NCBI RefSeq assembly: GCF_900115665.1
Contig: NZ_FOXH01000004.1
Location: 1 to 64,000 of the forward strand
Origin: Pseudarcicella hirudinis
Lineage (GTDB): Bacteria > Bacteroidota > Bacteroidia > Cytophagales > Spirosomataceae
DNA: 64,000 bases
Reading direction: 5' to 3'
Shown here: positions 25,552 through 34,134 of the stretch, one piece after another
How the letters are laid out: every line of letters begins with the position of its first letter
How positions within the stretch are numbered: the stretch's first letter is position 1
Notes under the pieces: generated by a model
What the model saw: the letters and a program-made list of their open reading frames with translations, nothing else
Database searches by the model: none
What the model was told of the DNA's origin: nothing
Program-made: the position numbers and the translations under genes

Positions 25552-26685
25552 ATGAATAAATTTCACTGTTTACTTTTCTTATTTTTCCTGTCTTTTTGCC
25601 AGATCCGGGCAACAGATTTACCTGATTCTACCCGCTTTCAAAAACTAAGTAATTCCAGACTGGTACATTTCTTTACCGGGCATAAATACCTCATTTCTCC
25701 TTATCTTTTGTATATGCCTGAAACCAACTGGGTTTTCGGGGCAGGAGTAAAACGTTTCCTGAATGCCGGCGGTGAAAATGATACACTTACCAGGGTTTCA
25801 AATACAGCCGTTTTTCTGCAATATTCGCTGAACCAGCAGATCATTTTTGAACATAACTATCAGATTTTTACCAATAAAGAGAAGTATTATGTATTTGGAT
25901 TCTATGGTTTCAGCCGATTTCCGGTATATTATTACGGAGCAGGAAAGGATGCCAGGCTTGAAAACCAGGAACAAATTACTTACGACCTGATCCGTTTTGA
26001 CAACCTTACGCTGAGAAAAATCAGACCTTATACTTTCGCCGGACTGGGCTGGCGTTTTTTCAATATGTATAATATTCATGGACAGCCAAATGGTATTATG
26101 GAAAAGGAAAACGTCTCGGGAAGTCAGGGTTCAAGAATTTCAGGGCTCAACGCTTCAGTTTTATATGATAGCCGGGATAATGTACTCACCACCTCCAATG
26201 GTATTTTCGCACAGATAGAATTTTCTTACCATGCCGGATTTACAGGTAGTACGCACAATTTCCAACGTTGGATGATCGATTTGAGAAAGTTCATAAAACC
26301 TTTCAAAAACCGGGAAGATGTAATTGCTTTTCAGGCATACAGTATGCTCAACAACGGAGACGTTCCCTTTAATGAGTTAGGGCTTTTGGGTGGAGACATG
26401 ATTATGAGAGGTTATTATCTGGGAAGTTACCGTGACAAGAACTTACTGGCATTCCAGGGAGAATACAGACTACAGGTATTAAAACGCTGGGGACTGGCGG
26501 GTTTTGCCGGGATGGGAAAAGTAGATGAAAGCATTTCGGGTTTAAATTTCCAGAACGTTTTACCAAGTTATGGTGCAGGGCTCAGGTTTAAGATTAATCG
26601 TAAGGAAAATGTTAATCTTCGAATAGATTACGGTTTCGGAAATGGTCAGCAAAATCTGTATTTCTTTATTGCAGAAGCATTTTAA
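25552..26685 (+). CDS. BamA/TamA (Omp85)-like outer membrane beta-barrel
   Basis: 377 residues with a signal peptide (to about residue 20). The rest is a beta-barrel of alternating aromatic strands ending in ...QQNLYFFIAEAF with a C-terminal Phe. MRGYYLGSYRDKNLLAFQGEYR resembles the R-G-Y/F-x-x-G-x-x-R-D segment of the Omp85 surface-antigen domain. No POTRA domains are present, so it is barrel-only. It follows the efflux operon on the same strand across the hairpin at 25464, so whether it belongs to that transcript is uncertain. Confidence 0.8.
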   Translation: MNKFHCLLFLFFLSFCQIRATDLPDSTRFQKLSNSRLVHFFTGHKYLISPYLLYMPETNWVFGAGVKRFLNAGGENDTLTRVSNTAVFLQYSLNQQIIFEHNYQIFTNKEKYYVFGFYGFSRFPVYYYGAGKDARLENQEQITYDLIRFDNLTLRKIRPYTFAGLGWRFFNMYNIHGQPNGIMEKENVSGSQGSRISGLNASVLYDSRDNVLTTSNGIFAQIEFSYHAGFTGSTHNFQRWMIDLRKFIKPFKNREDVIAFQAYSMLNNGDVPFNELGLLGGDMIMRGYYLGSYRDKNLLAFQGEYRLQVLKRWGLAGFAGMGKVDESISGLNFQNVLPSYGAGLRFKINRKENVNLRIDYGFGNGQQNLYFFIAEAF

Positions 26686-26687
26686 AA

Positions 26688-26768
26688 GGGTTCCAACCCA
26701 TACTCTTTGACTCACAGAGCATAAGCAACATTGTTTGAGATTGCGTTGTGAGACACAGCTCACGGTGA
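26688..26768 (-). repeat. Dispersed structured element, copy 1
   Basis: Read on the minus strand it begins TCACCGTG and contains a GTGAG/CTCAC hairpin. It then has the 15-mer CTTATGCTCTGTGAG (complement of 26711-26725), which is identical to 46077-46091. A hairpin arm GAGTATGG and a GGGTT/AACCC hairpin follow. Order and structure parallel the element at 46045-46140. Confidence 0.5.
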
Positions 26769-26784
26769 TGATTATGCCAAAAAA

Positions 26785-26815
26785 AATGCCATTCTCGCTA
26801 GTGAAGAATGGCATT
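26785..26815 (-). terminator. Terminator of the alanine dehydrogenase gene
   Basis: A perfect 11-bp stem AATGCCATTCT (26785-26795) / AGAATGGCATT (26805-26815). On the minus strand it is followed by eight T residues. It lies 23 bases beyond the ald stop. Confidence 0.85.
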
Positions 26816-26838
26816 AAAAATAACCCTAATCAATTTAA

Positions 26839-27945
26839 TTATAACTCTAAACTTTCTAAAGCTAATCCCCAGGCATCGGAAACGCCTTTATAAACTACTT
26901 TACCGTTCACGACATTAAGTCCTTTTTTCAATTCCTCATTATCTGTACAGGCTTTTTCCCAGCCTTTATTAGCCAATTGAAGTGCATATGGTAACGTTGC
27001 ATTTGTTAAAGCCAGCGTAGAAGTATATGGAACAGCTCCCGGCATATTGGCAACACAGTAATGAACAATCTCATCGATTACAAATGTCGGATTTTCATGC
27101 GTAGTTGGTGTACAAGTCTCGATACATCCTCCCTGATCAACTGCCACATCTACCAATACTGTTCCGGCTCTCATATCTTTCAGCATTTCACGGGTAATCA
27201 GATGAGGTGCTTTTGCCCCCGGAATAAGAACCGCTCCAACTATCAGATCTGAAACCTTGATTGCCTCACGGATGTTATATTCGTTCGACATTACTGTATC
27301 AACGTTTGCCGGCATAACATCTTCAAGATAACGTAAACGCTGAAGGCTTACATCCATAATTGTCACGTTAGCCCCTAAACCAGCTGCCATTTTTGCAGCC
27401 TGTGTTCCTACAATTCCACCACCAAGTATTAATACATTCGCAGGTTTAACACCAGCCACACCGCCTAACAGAATACCACGTCCACCCATTGGTTTTTCAA
27501 GATATTTTGCCCCTTCCTGAATAGCCATTCTTCCGGCTACTTCCGACATTGGTACCAATAACGGCAAACTTCTGTCCGTTTTTTCCACCGTCTCATAAGC
27601 AAGGCAGATTGCTTTGCGGGCAATCATGGCATGAGTTAATTCTTCTGAAGAAGCAAAATGGAAATACGTAAAAAGAAGTTGATTTTCTTTAATAAGGTTA
27701 TATTCAGAAGCAATCGGCTCTTTTACTTTACAGATCATTTCTGCAATAGCATACACTTCTTCAATTGTTGATAAAACCGTAGCACCTGCCTTCTCATATT
27801 CTTTATCTGAGAATCCGCTTCCTATTCCGGCAGATGACTGGACATAAACAACATGTCCGTTCTTCTTAAACTCAGCCACTCCGGCAGGAGTTACCGCAAC
27901 ACGGTTCTCGTTATTCTTGATTTCTTTAGGTACGCCGATTATCAT
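26839..27945 (-). CDS. ald: Alanine dehydrogenase
   Basis: 368 residues from the ATG at 27945 (MIIGVPKEIKNNENRVAVTP). A longer frame to 28053 adds 36 residues foreign to the family. ENRVAVTP, ICKVKEP (substrate Lys) and FTYFHFAS (catalytic His) are in the first domain. VLILGGGIVGTQAAKMAAGLGANVTIMD is the NAD site. It interconverts L-alanine and pyruvate with NAD and ammonia. It is divergent from an XRE-cupin regulator that may control it. An Lrp/AsnC gene 3 kb away is another candidate regulator. Confidence 0.95.
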   Translation of the reverse strand: MIIGVPKEIKNNENRVAVTPAGVAEFKKNGHVVYVQSSAGIGSGFSDKEYEKAGATVLSTIEEVYAIAEMICKVKEPIASEYNLIKENQLLFTYFHFASSEELTHAMIARKAICLAYETVEKTDRSLPLLVPMSEVAGRMAIQEGAKYLEKPMGGRGILLGGVAGVKPANVLILGGGIVGTQAAKMAAGLGANVTIMDVSLQRLRYLEDVMPANVDTVMSNEYNIREAIKVSDLIVGAVLIPGAKAPHLITREMLKDMRAGTVLVDVAVDQGGCIETCTPTTHENPTFVIDEIVHYCVANMPGAVPYTSTLALTNATLPYALQLANKGWEKACTDNEELKKGLNVVNGKVVYKGVSDAWGLALESLEL

Positions 27946-28399
27946 AATATAAGGTATCTTTAGTTTGTTTAAGGAAAATTCTGTTCTCAATTCATTACTC
28001 AAATCGTCATTTATCAGATTTTTGTAAGTCGATAAGAAAAAGTGCCAGATCATGGCTGAAATGGCACGGACATCCGTTTTTGAAGTGTAATTACATCACA
28101 AAGTTAACCAATCAGAATATTTTTTGGATATCTCTCAATAAATAAGAAAATATTAAACGAAAAACGACATATCAAAGAAATAATGACTAAACATCATTTA
28201 AATTCATGGTTAAAACAGCAATAATTTCTGATTAAATAATTTTGAACAATTTGATTATATTTTATAATTATCCTTGAGTAATATAAGTTCAGACTGCTTT
28301 AATATCCTTTCCAAAACACTTCAGCAGATTTTTAATGCCTTTTTTTCCGAAAATTCTATCAGTCCATATCCGTTCCCTTTGGCAATTGATTCAAATTTG
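27946..28399. other. Intergenic region between ald and the XRE-cupin gene
   Basis: AT-rich and gene-free. On the minus strand TAACTTTG (complement of 28099-28106) is an exact -7 box for ald, giving a leader of about 145 bases. Nothing else was identified between 28110 and 28375 beyond AT-rich sequence. Confidence 0.45.
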
Positions 28400-28425
28400 T
28401 ATCTTTGCATTCAACATTGTTGAAT
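28378..28425 (+). promoter_or_regulatory. Promoter plus palindromic operator of the XRE-cupin regulator
   Basis: TTTG (28378-28381), an 18-base spacer and TATCTTTG (28400-28407) form a promoter. The perfect palindrome ATTCAAC-ATT-GTTGAAT (28409-28425) immediately follows, on the expected transcription start, 30 bases before the ATG. This is a typical place for an autoregulatory operator. Confidence 0.65.
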
Positions 28426-28454
28426 TACAATAAACATTATTAAATATTCAGAAT

Positions 28455-29012
28455 ATGTCAGAAGAGCCGGTGTCCAATCAACTCAATATAGGTGATCGGA
28501 TCAGAATTTTGCGAACCACTCAGAAAAGGACTTTGCAGGAAATTGCAGATGAATGTGAGTTGTCAAAAAGCATGATTTCCAAAATAGAAAACAACAGAAC
28601 CATTCCTTCTGTAGCCGCCCTTATAAAAATTGCCCGGGTCCTCGGAACTACCATTTCGGGTCTGCTGGAAAAAGAAGGCTGGCTGAATGCTATTTTAACC
28701 ACCAGACAAAAAGCTCAGGAAAATCTGACTCAAACGGAAAAAGGCTATTCAATCTATCCTTACGGTTCAGAATATCATGCAAAAAAAATGCAGCCAATGC
28801 TGTTTGTCGCCAAAAAAGGTGAAGTAAAACCCCATCAGCTTTCCCACGAAGGAGAAGAATTTATCTATGTAATCCGGGGTGAAATGAAAATGCAGGTCGG
28901 TGAAATCGAGTATCATCTCAAAGAAGGAGATGGTTTTTATTTCAACTGTACTTTAAAGCATGGCATCATGCCGGTTACCGAAGAAGTAGAATATCTGGAC
29001 ATTTTTGTCTGA
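28455..29012 (+). CDS. XRE family regulator with C-terminal cupin domain
   Basis: 185 residues. Helix-turn-helix at about 13-67 (LQEIADECELSKSMISKIENNRTIPSVAALIKIARVLGTTIS). Cupin domain at about 110-185 with VKPHQLSHEGEEFIYVIRGEMKMQVG and LKEGDGFYFNCTLKHGI. Such regulators sense small metabolites through the cupin pocket. The neighbouring divergent alanine dehydrogenase is a plausible target. Confidence 0.9.
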   Translation: MSEEPVSNQLNIGDRIRILRTTQKRTLQEIADECELSKSMISKIENNRTIPSVAALIKIARVLGTTISGLLEKEGWLNAILTTRQKAQENLTQTEKGYSIYPYGSEYHAKKMQPMLFVAKKGEVKPHQLSHEGEEFIYVIRGEMKMQVGEIEYHLKEGDGFYFNCTLKHGIMPVTEEVEYLDIFV

Positions 29013-29078
29013 AAGCATTTAAAACGATTTCATAAATACTCTTAAACACACAATAAACCTTTTAACTATTTTATTCTT

Positions 29079-30800
29079 ATGATTCCAAAAAAGATCCTCA
29101 GAAATGTTTCAGGCAAAATAGCAGGACTGAGTCTTATCCTTTGCGCTATGGCATTTTCAGAAGGAAATGCACAAAATACAGAGCATGAAAAAGTGTCTGT
29201 TCAGGTAGATTTAAGTAAAGAAAATGGCAAACTGAACCCCATCTGGTCCTGGTTTGGCTATGATGAGCCTAATTACACTTATATGAAAGACGGGAAAAAA
29301 CTGCTGACAGAACTTTCTCAGTTAAGCAAGACGCCCGTTTATGTACGTGTACATAGTCTGCTTGTTACCGGCGACGGAAAAGCGGCTTTGAAGTGGGGGT
29401 CAACCAATGTTTATACAGAAGACCAAAACGGGAATCCGGTGTACGACTGGAAAATTATAGATAAAATTTTTGACACATTTATAGAACGAGGAATGAAACC
29501 TATTGCACAAATCGGTTTTATGCCCGAAGCGCTGTCGTCGAAACCGCAACCTTACCGTCATTTCTGGAAACCCGGCGATAATTACAATGATATTTACACA
29601 GGTTGGGCATATCCTCCGAAAGACTATCAGAAATTTGCCACTCTGGTAGCAAAATGGGTTCAGCATTCGATCGACCGTTATGGTAAAAAGGAAGTAGAAT
29701 CATGGTATTGGGAGCTGTGGAACGAACCAAATATCGGTTACTGGAAAGGAACTGTTGAAGAATACATAAAATTATACGATTACACTGCTCATGCGGTAAA
29801 AAGTGTTCTGCCTACGGCAAAAATCGGTGGCCCGGAAGTAACAGGTCCTGCCTGGAATGTTTCGGAAAAATTCTTCAGAACCTTTATGGATCACATTGTT
29901 TCAGGCAAAAATGCGGTAACAGGTCAGACAGGTGCTCCACTCGATTTTGTTACATTTCATGCCAAAGGAGACCCGAAAGTGGTAAACGGTGCCGTTCAGA
30001 TGAATATGGGCAAACAATTAAAAGACATTGATAAAGGATTTGAAATCGTAGCCTCCTACCCTACCTTAAAACATTTACCCATTATCATCGGAGAATCTGA
30101 CCCGGAAGGCTGTGCTGCCTGTTCAGAAGAGCTGAATCCACAGAATGCCTATCGGAACGGAACCATGTATTCCAGCTACACAGCAGCTTCTTTTGCCAGA
30201 AAATATGATTTGGCAAAAAGCCGCGGGGTAAATCTGCTGGGAGCCGTTACCTGGGCTTTTGAGTTTGAAGATCAGCCTTGGTTTGCAGGTTTCAGAGATC
30301 TGGCAACCAACGGTGTAGACAAACCTGTCTTAAATGTTTTCAGAATGTTTGGTATGATGCCGGAAAACAGAGTGGAAGTTCATAAGAATCTGGCTTATGA
30401 TTTTGCCAGAATCAGAGATGAAAGTGTAAGAAAAGAAGCCGATGTAAATGCACTGGCCTCAAAAAATGCAAAAACCGCCGCCGTAATGGTTTGGAATTAT
30501 CATGACGATAACCTTCCGGCCAAAGATGCATCTGTTGATTTAGAGATAAAAGGTGTCCCGGCCAAAAAAGTCCGGCTTTTTCACTACAGAATAGACAAAG
30601 AAAACAGTAATTCATACGAAGCCTGGAAAAAGATGGGTTCTCCGAAAGACCTTTCTCCTGACCAAATTGCCGCTTTGGAAAAAGCCGGGAAACTCAGGCT
30701 TTTAAACGACCCGGAATGGTTAACTGTAAAAAAGGGGAAAGTGGTTATTTCAATGAACCTGCCACGTCAGGGAGTATCATTGTTTAAATTAAACTGGTAA
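29079..30800 (+). CDS. Glycoside hydrolase family 39 protein
   Basis: 573 residues with a signal peptide (about 1-32, ...SEGNAQN). A (beta/alpha)8 barrel spans about 40-430. WELWNEPN holds the acid/base Glu216. IIIGESDPEG holds the likely nucleophile Glu339. A small C-terminal beta domain completes the GH39 layout. Family members are mostly beta-xylosidases or alpha-L-iduronidases, and the exact sugar cannot be told from sequence. No transporter or SusCD pair adjoins it. Confidence 0.87.
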   Translation: MIPKKILRNVSGKIAGLSLILCAMAFSEGNAQNTEHEKVSVQVDLSKENGKLNPIWSWFGYDEPNYTYMKDGKKLLTELSQLSKTPVYVRVHSLLVTGDGKAALKWGSTNVYTEDQNGNPVYDWKIIDKIFDTFIERGMKPIAQIGFMPEALSSKPQPYRHFWKPGDNYNDIYTGWAYPPKDYQKFATLVAKWVQHSIDRYGKKEVESWYWELWNEPNIGYWKGTVEEYIKLYDYTAHAVKSVLPTAKIGGPEVTGPAWNVSEKFFRTFMDHIVSGKNAVTGQTGAPLDFVTFHAKGDPKVVNGAVQMNMGKQLKDIDKGFEIVASYPTLKHLPIIIGESDPEGCAACSEELNPQNAYRNGTMYSSYTAASFARKYDLAKSRGVNLLGAVTWAFEFEDQPWFAGFRDLATNGVDKPVLNVFRMFGMMPENRVEVHKNLAYDFARIRDESVRKEADVNALASKNAKTAAVMVWNYHDDNLPAKDASVDLEIKGVPAKKVRLFHYRIDKENSNSYEAWKKMGSPKDLSPDQIAALEKAGKLRLLNDPEWLTVKKGKVVISMNLPRQGVSLFKLNW

Positions 30801-30860
30801 AATTCCTTTCTCTGAAATATAACATGTCATCATAAAAAGTGGCAAGATTACTCAAATTGA

Positions 30861-30900
30861 TATATTTGTGAATGATTTTCGATGAAAGTCATTCACAAAT
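30861..30900 (+). promoter_or_regulatory. lrp promoter with a perfect 12-bp palindromic operator
   Basis: TATATTTG (30861-30868) is an exact -7 box. ATTTGTGAATGA (30864-30875) and TCATTCACAAAT (30889-30900) form a perfect inverted repeat with a 13-base spacer. The left arm overlaps the -7 box, and the repeat ends 15 bases before the lrp start. Confidence 0.7.
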
Positions 30901-30915
30901 CACAATTCTAAAGAG

Positions 30916-31377
30916 ATGATTGATAAAACTGACCTTAGAATACTCCAATTGTTGCAGCAAAATGCCCAGCTGACAATCAAAGAGTTATCCCAGCAAATCA
31001 ACCTTTCCATGACCCCGATCCACGATCGTATCAAACGCTTGGAACAGGAAGGAATCATTGAGAAATATGTTACGATTTTAAACAGAAAGAAAGTAGGTGC
31101 TTCTCTGGTTGTTTATTGTAATATCACACTTGATAAACAAACCAAGAACAATTTCGCAGAATTTGAGGAGGCAATTATTCAGTTTCCGGAAGTAATCGAA
31201 TGTAATATTGTTTCAGGAGGATTTGATTATCTGTTAAAAATTGTTGCAAAAGATATGGAAGCTTATAATGAATTTCATCAGCAAAAGCTTTCTGTGATGA
31301 GAACAGTTGCTCATATTCACAGTTTTTTTGTAATGTCAGAGATAAAAAGTACCACGGTATTACCTTTGGAAAATTAA
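30916..31377 (+). CDS. Lrp/AsnC family transcriptional regulator
   Basis: 153 residues, the family's usual length. N-terminal HTH (RILQLLQQNAQLTIKELSQQINLSMTPIHDRIKRLEQEGIIEKY) and C-terminal RAM/ligand domain (about 70-145, with IECNIVSGGFDYLLKIVAKDMEAY). Such proteins form octamers that sense amino acids. It probably represses itself through the palindrome just upstream, and alanine dehydrogenase nearby is a reasonable target. No gene follows for 900 bases. Confidence 0.92.
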   Translation: MIDKTDLRILQLLQQNAQLTIKELSQQINLSMTPIHDRIKRLEQEGIIEKYVTILNRKKVGASLVVYCNITLDKQTKNNFAEFEEAIIQFPEVIECNIVSGGFDYLLKIVAKDMEAYNEFHQQKLSVMRTVAHIHSFFVMSEIKSTTVLPLEN

Positions 31378-32206
31378 ATTTTGAGATTTTCATTTTTTAC
31401 CCATTTGGCACGATGATTGTAGTACAAGGAGGGAAAATCAATTAGTACTGCTGAAATGTTGATTTTTCACATTTTTAACTGCATCTGTCTCAAATTTTGC
31501 CAAAACAGAAAAATGGCATAATATTTGATAATTAATATCTTAGCCTGCTTTGCCGCCACGAAGAAAGGATTGAAGCTCAAGTCTGAGTCTTTCATTGAAT
31601 TTAGAAAGACTCAGAAAAGCTTGAAAATTTATTTGAACCTTTTGACATTTATAATGGTGGCACACACTTCTAAAAACAAAACCAAAGTTCCCTTTCATAA
31701 CGAACAAGGTAATAATCTTCAGGTTATTTTCCAGAGCATTCTTCAAGGAAATATACTTTCGTCCGGAATTTGATATTACTCAATATTTTACGAATGGATA
31801 CTTCTGCCAACCGCCCGCTTATACAGCGAAGTGTCTCAGCATTTTAGAATAAAAATATATTTCAGGAAATATTGTAGCTCATCAGGGATATACTATTTCC
31901 GACCTTATTAAAGACTGTTCCCGAATACTGGAATTTAATGTATTGGCGGATGCATTGAATTTAGATTGTAGGTTTTCGGGCATTTTTACGGATCAGGTAC
32001 GTTTTGCTTTTTGTCGAGTGTTGGCGGACGCAAAACATTTGGCAAGACTATCAAGGCCCTCTCCGTATATTAGCAGAAGTGATGGTGTCTGTCCTGACTC
32101 AAAGTGTTGGCGGACATGAAGAGATCCAGGATAGCTCCATCTTTCTTCTGTGTTTTAGTCATTTTAAGTCCTTTGTAACGCTTAACCCATTACAGGCACA
32201 TGAATA
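31378..32206 (+). other. Gene-poor region with decayed coding-like fragments
   Basis: No intact gene is seen. Short frames look protein-like but are broken by stops and frame changes: about 31654-31773 (MVAHTSKNKTKVPFHN...), 31750-31845 in a second frame (KEIYFRPEFDITQYFTNGYF) and about 31863-32060 (GYTISDLIKDC...LADALNLDCRFSGIFTDQ). GT(A/G)TTGGCGGA recurs at 31940, 32018 and 32104, the first two in the same frame. A faint likeness to FecR-type anti-sigma C-termini is too weak to name a family. Confidence 0.3.
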
Positions 32207-32240
32207 GGATCCCGGAAGGCAGATGCTTCCCGGGATTTCT
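32207..32240 (+). terminator. Hairpin upstream of the tmRNA
   Basis: ATCCCGG (32209-32215) pairs with CCGGGAT (32229-32235), extended by AAG/CTT with one bulge, and is followed by TTCTT. It insulates the tmRNA promoter from upstream transcription. Confidence 0.65.
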
Positions 32241-32293
32241 TGTTTAAATACCTGATTCTTCTTTCAAAACAGTTTTTTTTCGGGAAAATTTCT

Positions 32294-32301
32294 TATTTTT
32301 G
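32294..32301 (+). promoter_or_regulatory. -7 element of the tmRNA gene
   Basis: TATTTTTG is an exact TAnnTTTG box whose last base is 15 bases upstream of the tmRNA 5' end. A T-rich run replaces a clear -33 TTG. Confidence 0.55.
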
Positions 32302-32316
32302 CAGACTAATCTACCT

Positions 32317-32689
32317 GGGGACGACCGGTATTGACAGCATGTGCAGGTCGTTTGTAAGCACGTCGGGAGTTGGGTACACCTCCCGTGACCAATGTATCCG
32401 AACAATAACTGGCAATACTCAGTATGCCATGGCTGCTTAATCCAGAGGATTAACCAAATGCCATCGTTCAGCCCCATCCAAACTCTGCCGAAGGGGAGCT
32501 CTGAGCGTCGAAATGCAGAGTCGGGTTTTATTGATTGCTCTAGATAAAATCCAGTACCAAGAGACTAAGGAATCTGATTTGGTTAGTCGCTGACCGATCA
32601 GGATCCCGACAATCTAAAAGCGAATAAGCGTGTAGAAAGCAAATGAGTTCCTTGTCTGGACGAGAGTTCGAATCTCTCCGTCTCCACCA
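32317..32689 (+). ncRNA. ssrA: Transfer-messenger RNA (tmRNA)
   Basis: 373 bases. The 5' end GGGGACG pairs with the 3' CGTCTCC, followed by discriminator A and an encoded CCA, forming the tRNA-like acceptor stem. The T arm reads GAGAG-TTCGAAT-CTCTC. The tag frame at 32411-32440 encodes GNTQYAMAA followed by TAA, fitting the YA(M/L)AA ending of tags that mark trans-translation products for proteolysis. It has its own promoter and a strong terminator. Confidence 0.95.
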
Positions 32690-32718
32690 AACCGAAGCTT
32701 AGCGAGGTTTAACAATTC

Positions 32719-32755
32719 AAAAAAGCCCCTGGTTCATGAAATCAGGGGCTTTTTT
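32719..32755 (+). terminator. Terminator of the tmRNA gene
   Basis: GCCCCTG (32725-32731) pairs with CAGGGGC (32743-32749) around an 11-base loop, with six A before and six T after. Confidence 0.93.
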
Positions 32756-32876
32756 ACTAAAATTTTACTTGAATCTGTCATTATTCGGTATGACGGAAAA
32801 AATGAAAAACGTGGCATTCTTAAAACACATTCTTTCTCTTGCTCAATCAAATTAATTTTAGTTTCCGGAATAACAT

Positions 32877-34091
32877 TTACTTGAACTTCGCAAATAGCGT
32901 AATGATATTGGATGTCATACCTGTTGTACGCGAATAGTTTCCATATCTCAGTTCTATACTATTCCAGTTTTTAATCCCCAGCACTCCATTTGGTGGTGCA
33001 ATTCTGAAACCAACTCCTAAAAAGCTGGAGTTAAAATCTGAAATATCGTAATCACTTGTATAATAAGTACTATTCGAATCATTTTGCCCGTAAGGATGAA
33101 AATATTTAACAGCCGATTGATGATTAAAACGATAAAACGGACTTATTGACATATACGGGCTTAACTTAATACTACTCTCCAAATTGACTGTGTGAGCTTG
33201 CATTCCCCAGTTATCCGTGTAATATCGATAGAATGTCCGTAAAATAACTCTGTCACCTAAGAAATAGCTCAGGCGCATTCCAACGGGAAGTTTAAGTCGG
33301 TTTCCCGGTAGCTTTTCTACTGTTTCAGAACCATCCCTGAAATAAATTCTATGAAATGGGGTACTCAGTAATCCTTCCTGATAAGCAGGTTCAACGGTAA
33401 ACAGGACCTGCAATCTTTTGTTAATCACCTGAGATAAAGAAAAAGCCATATTGTATGAATTCCTGGGTTTATAGTCAACCGGATCTCTATCACCATGAGC
33501 TCCTGATCCATACCCGTTTGGTCGTAATTCAGCAGGAAGTATAATGGTCCAGGTATCAAAAAAGGCCCCTCCTTTTATACTGAATTCGCGATTGTTGTCT
33601 TTAGAGGTTTTGGAGAAATTCAGATTCAAACCATAGGATTTGTAATCATACTCCGTTGAATATGAAAGACTCAATCCCTTAGATGTACGATTCAGATCAT
33701 TTTTTATGCTCCAACTTAATGTAGGATAAAAATGTGTATCTTTTCTCGAAGCTGAAGAAATCGTCAAAGGATCAATTTTATCAGAGGAGGCTGAAGTGTA
33801 AAAATCAACGTTTAAATCTATGTTGAAGGTATGCTGGCGATTATGCTTGTCCAATTTGATTAATTTTAAATCAATTGAATTTGCAATATCTGTGAGTTGT
33901 TCTGTTCCGATTCCTCCGGTTACTGCCGAAGTGTTCCCATTTTGGGAATAATAACTTGATACAAAGTTTACTTCTTCCAGTTTGAGTTTTCGCTTTTCGT
34001 AAACAGATTCGTCAACCTGCGTACTTTGCGCAAAACTTTTTCCGGACCATCCCGCGATAAGTAATGCTACCGATATAATTATTTTTTTCAT
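32877..34091 (-). CDS. DUF3570 family outer membrane protein
   Basis: 404 residues with a signal peptide (MKKIIISVALLIAGWSGKSFAQ). The rest alternates aromatic beta-strands (for example FRIAPPNGVLGIKNWNSIELRYG) and looks like an outer membrane barrel ending in LFAKFK. It matches DUF3570, which is regularly encoded with DUF4266, ApbE and a thioredoxin-like gene, as here. It is the last gene of a five-gene minus-strand cluster, 43 bases after the DUF4266 gene. A role as outer membrane partner of a flavin-linked redox complex is inferred from position only. Confidence 0.75.
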   Translation of the reverse strand: MKKIIISVALLIAGWSGKSFAQSTQVDESVYEKRKLKLEEVNFVSSYYSQNGNTSAVTGGIGTEQLTDIANSIDLKLIKLDKHNRQHTFNIDLNVDFYTSASSDKIDPLTISSASRKDTHFYPTLSWSIKNDLNRTSKGLSLSYSTEYDYKSYGLNLNFSKTSKDNNREFSIKGGAFFDTWTIILPAELRPNGYGSGAHGDRDPVDYKPRNSYNMAFSLSQVINKRLQVLFTVEPAYQEGLLSTPFHRIYFRDGSETVEKLPGNRLKLPVGMRLSYFLGDRVILRTFYRYYTDNWGMQAHTVNLESSIKLSPYMSISPFYRFNHQSAVKYFHPYGQNDSNSTYYTSDYDISDFNSSFLGVGFRIAPPNGVLGIKNWNSIELRYGNYSRTTGMTSNIITLFAKFK

Positions 34092-34134
34092 AAGATTATC
34101 TGAAAGTGGTTAATGTATTGAGAAGTTTGGAAAA

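Noticed and set aside
27946-28053. 36-residue N-terminal extension of alanine dehydrogenase
   Set aside because: The residues are unlike the family, whose proteins begin M-I-I-G-V-P-K-E; taken as leader sequence.
31678-32060. FecR-type anti-sigma factor pseudogene
   Set aside because: A few residues (LADALNLDCRFSGIF) recall FecR C-termini, but the likeness is too short to name the family.
31940-32118. CRISPR-like array from the GTGTTGGCGGAC repeats
   Set aside because: Only three imperfect 12-15 base repeats with unequal spacing and no cas genes.
32240-32440. 66-codon frame ending in the tmRNA tag
   Set aside because: It is the tmRNA tag frame read backwards into promoter sequence, not a protein gene.
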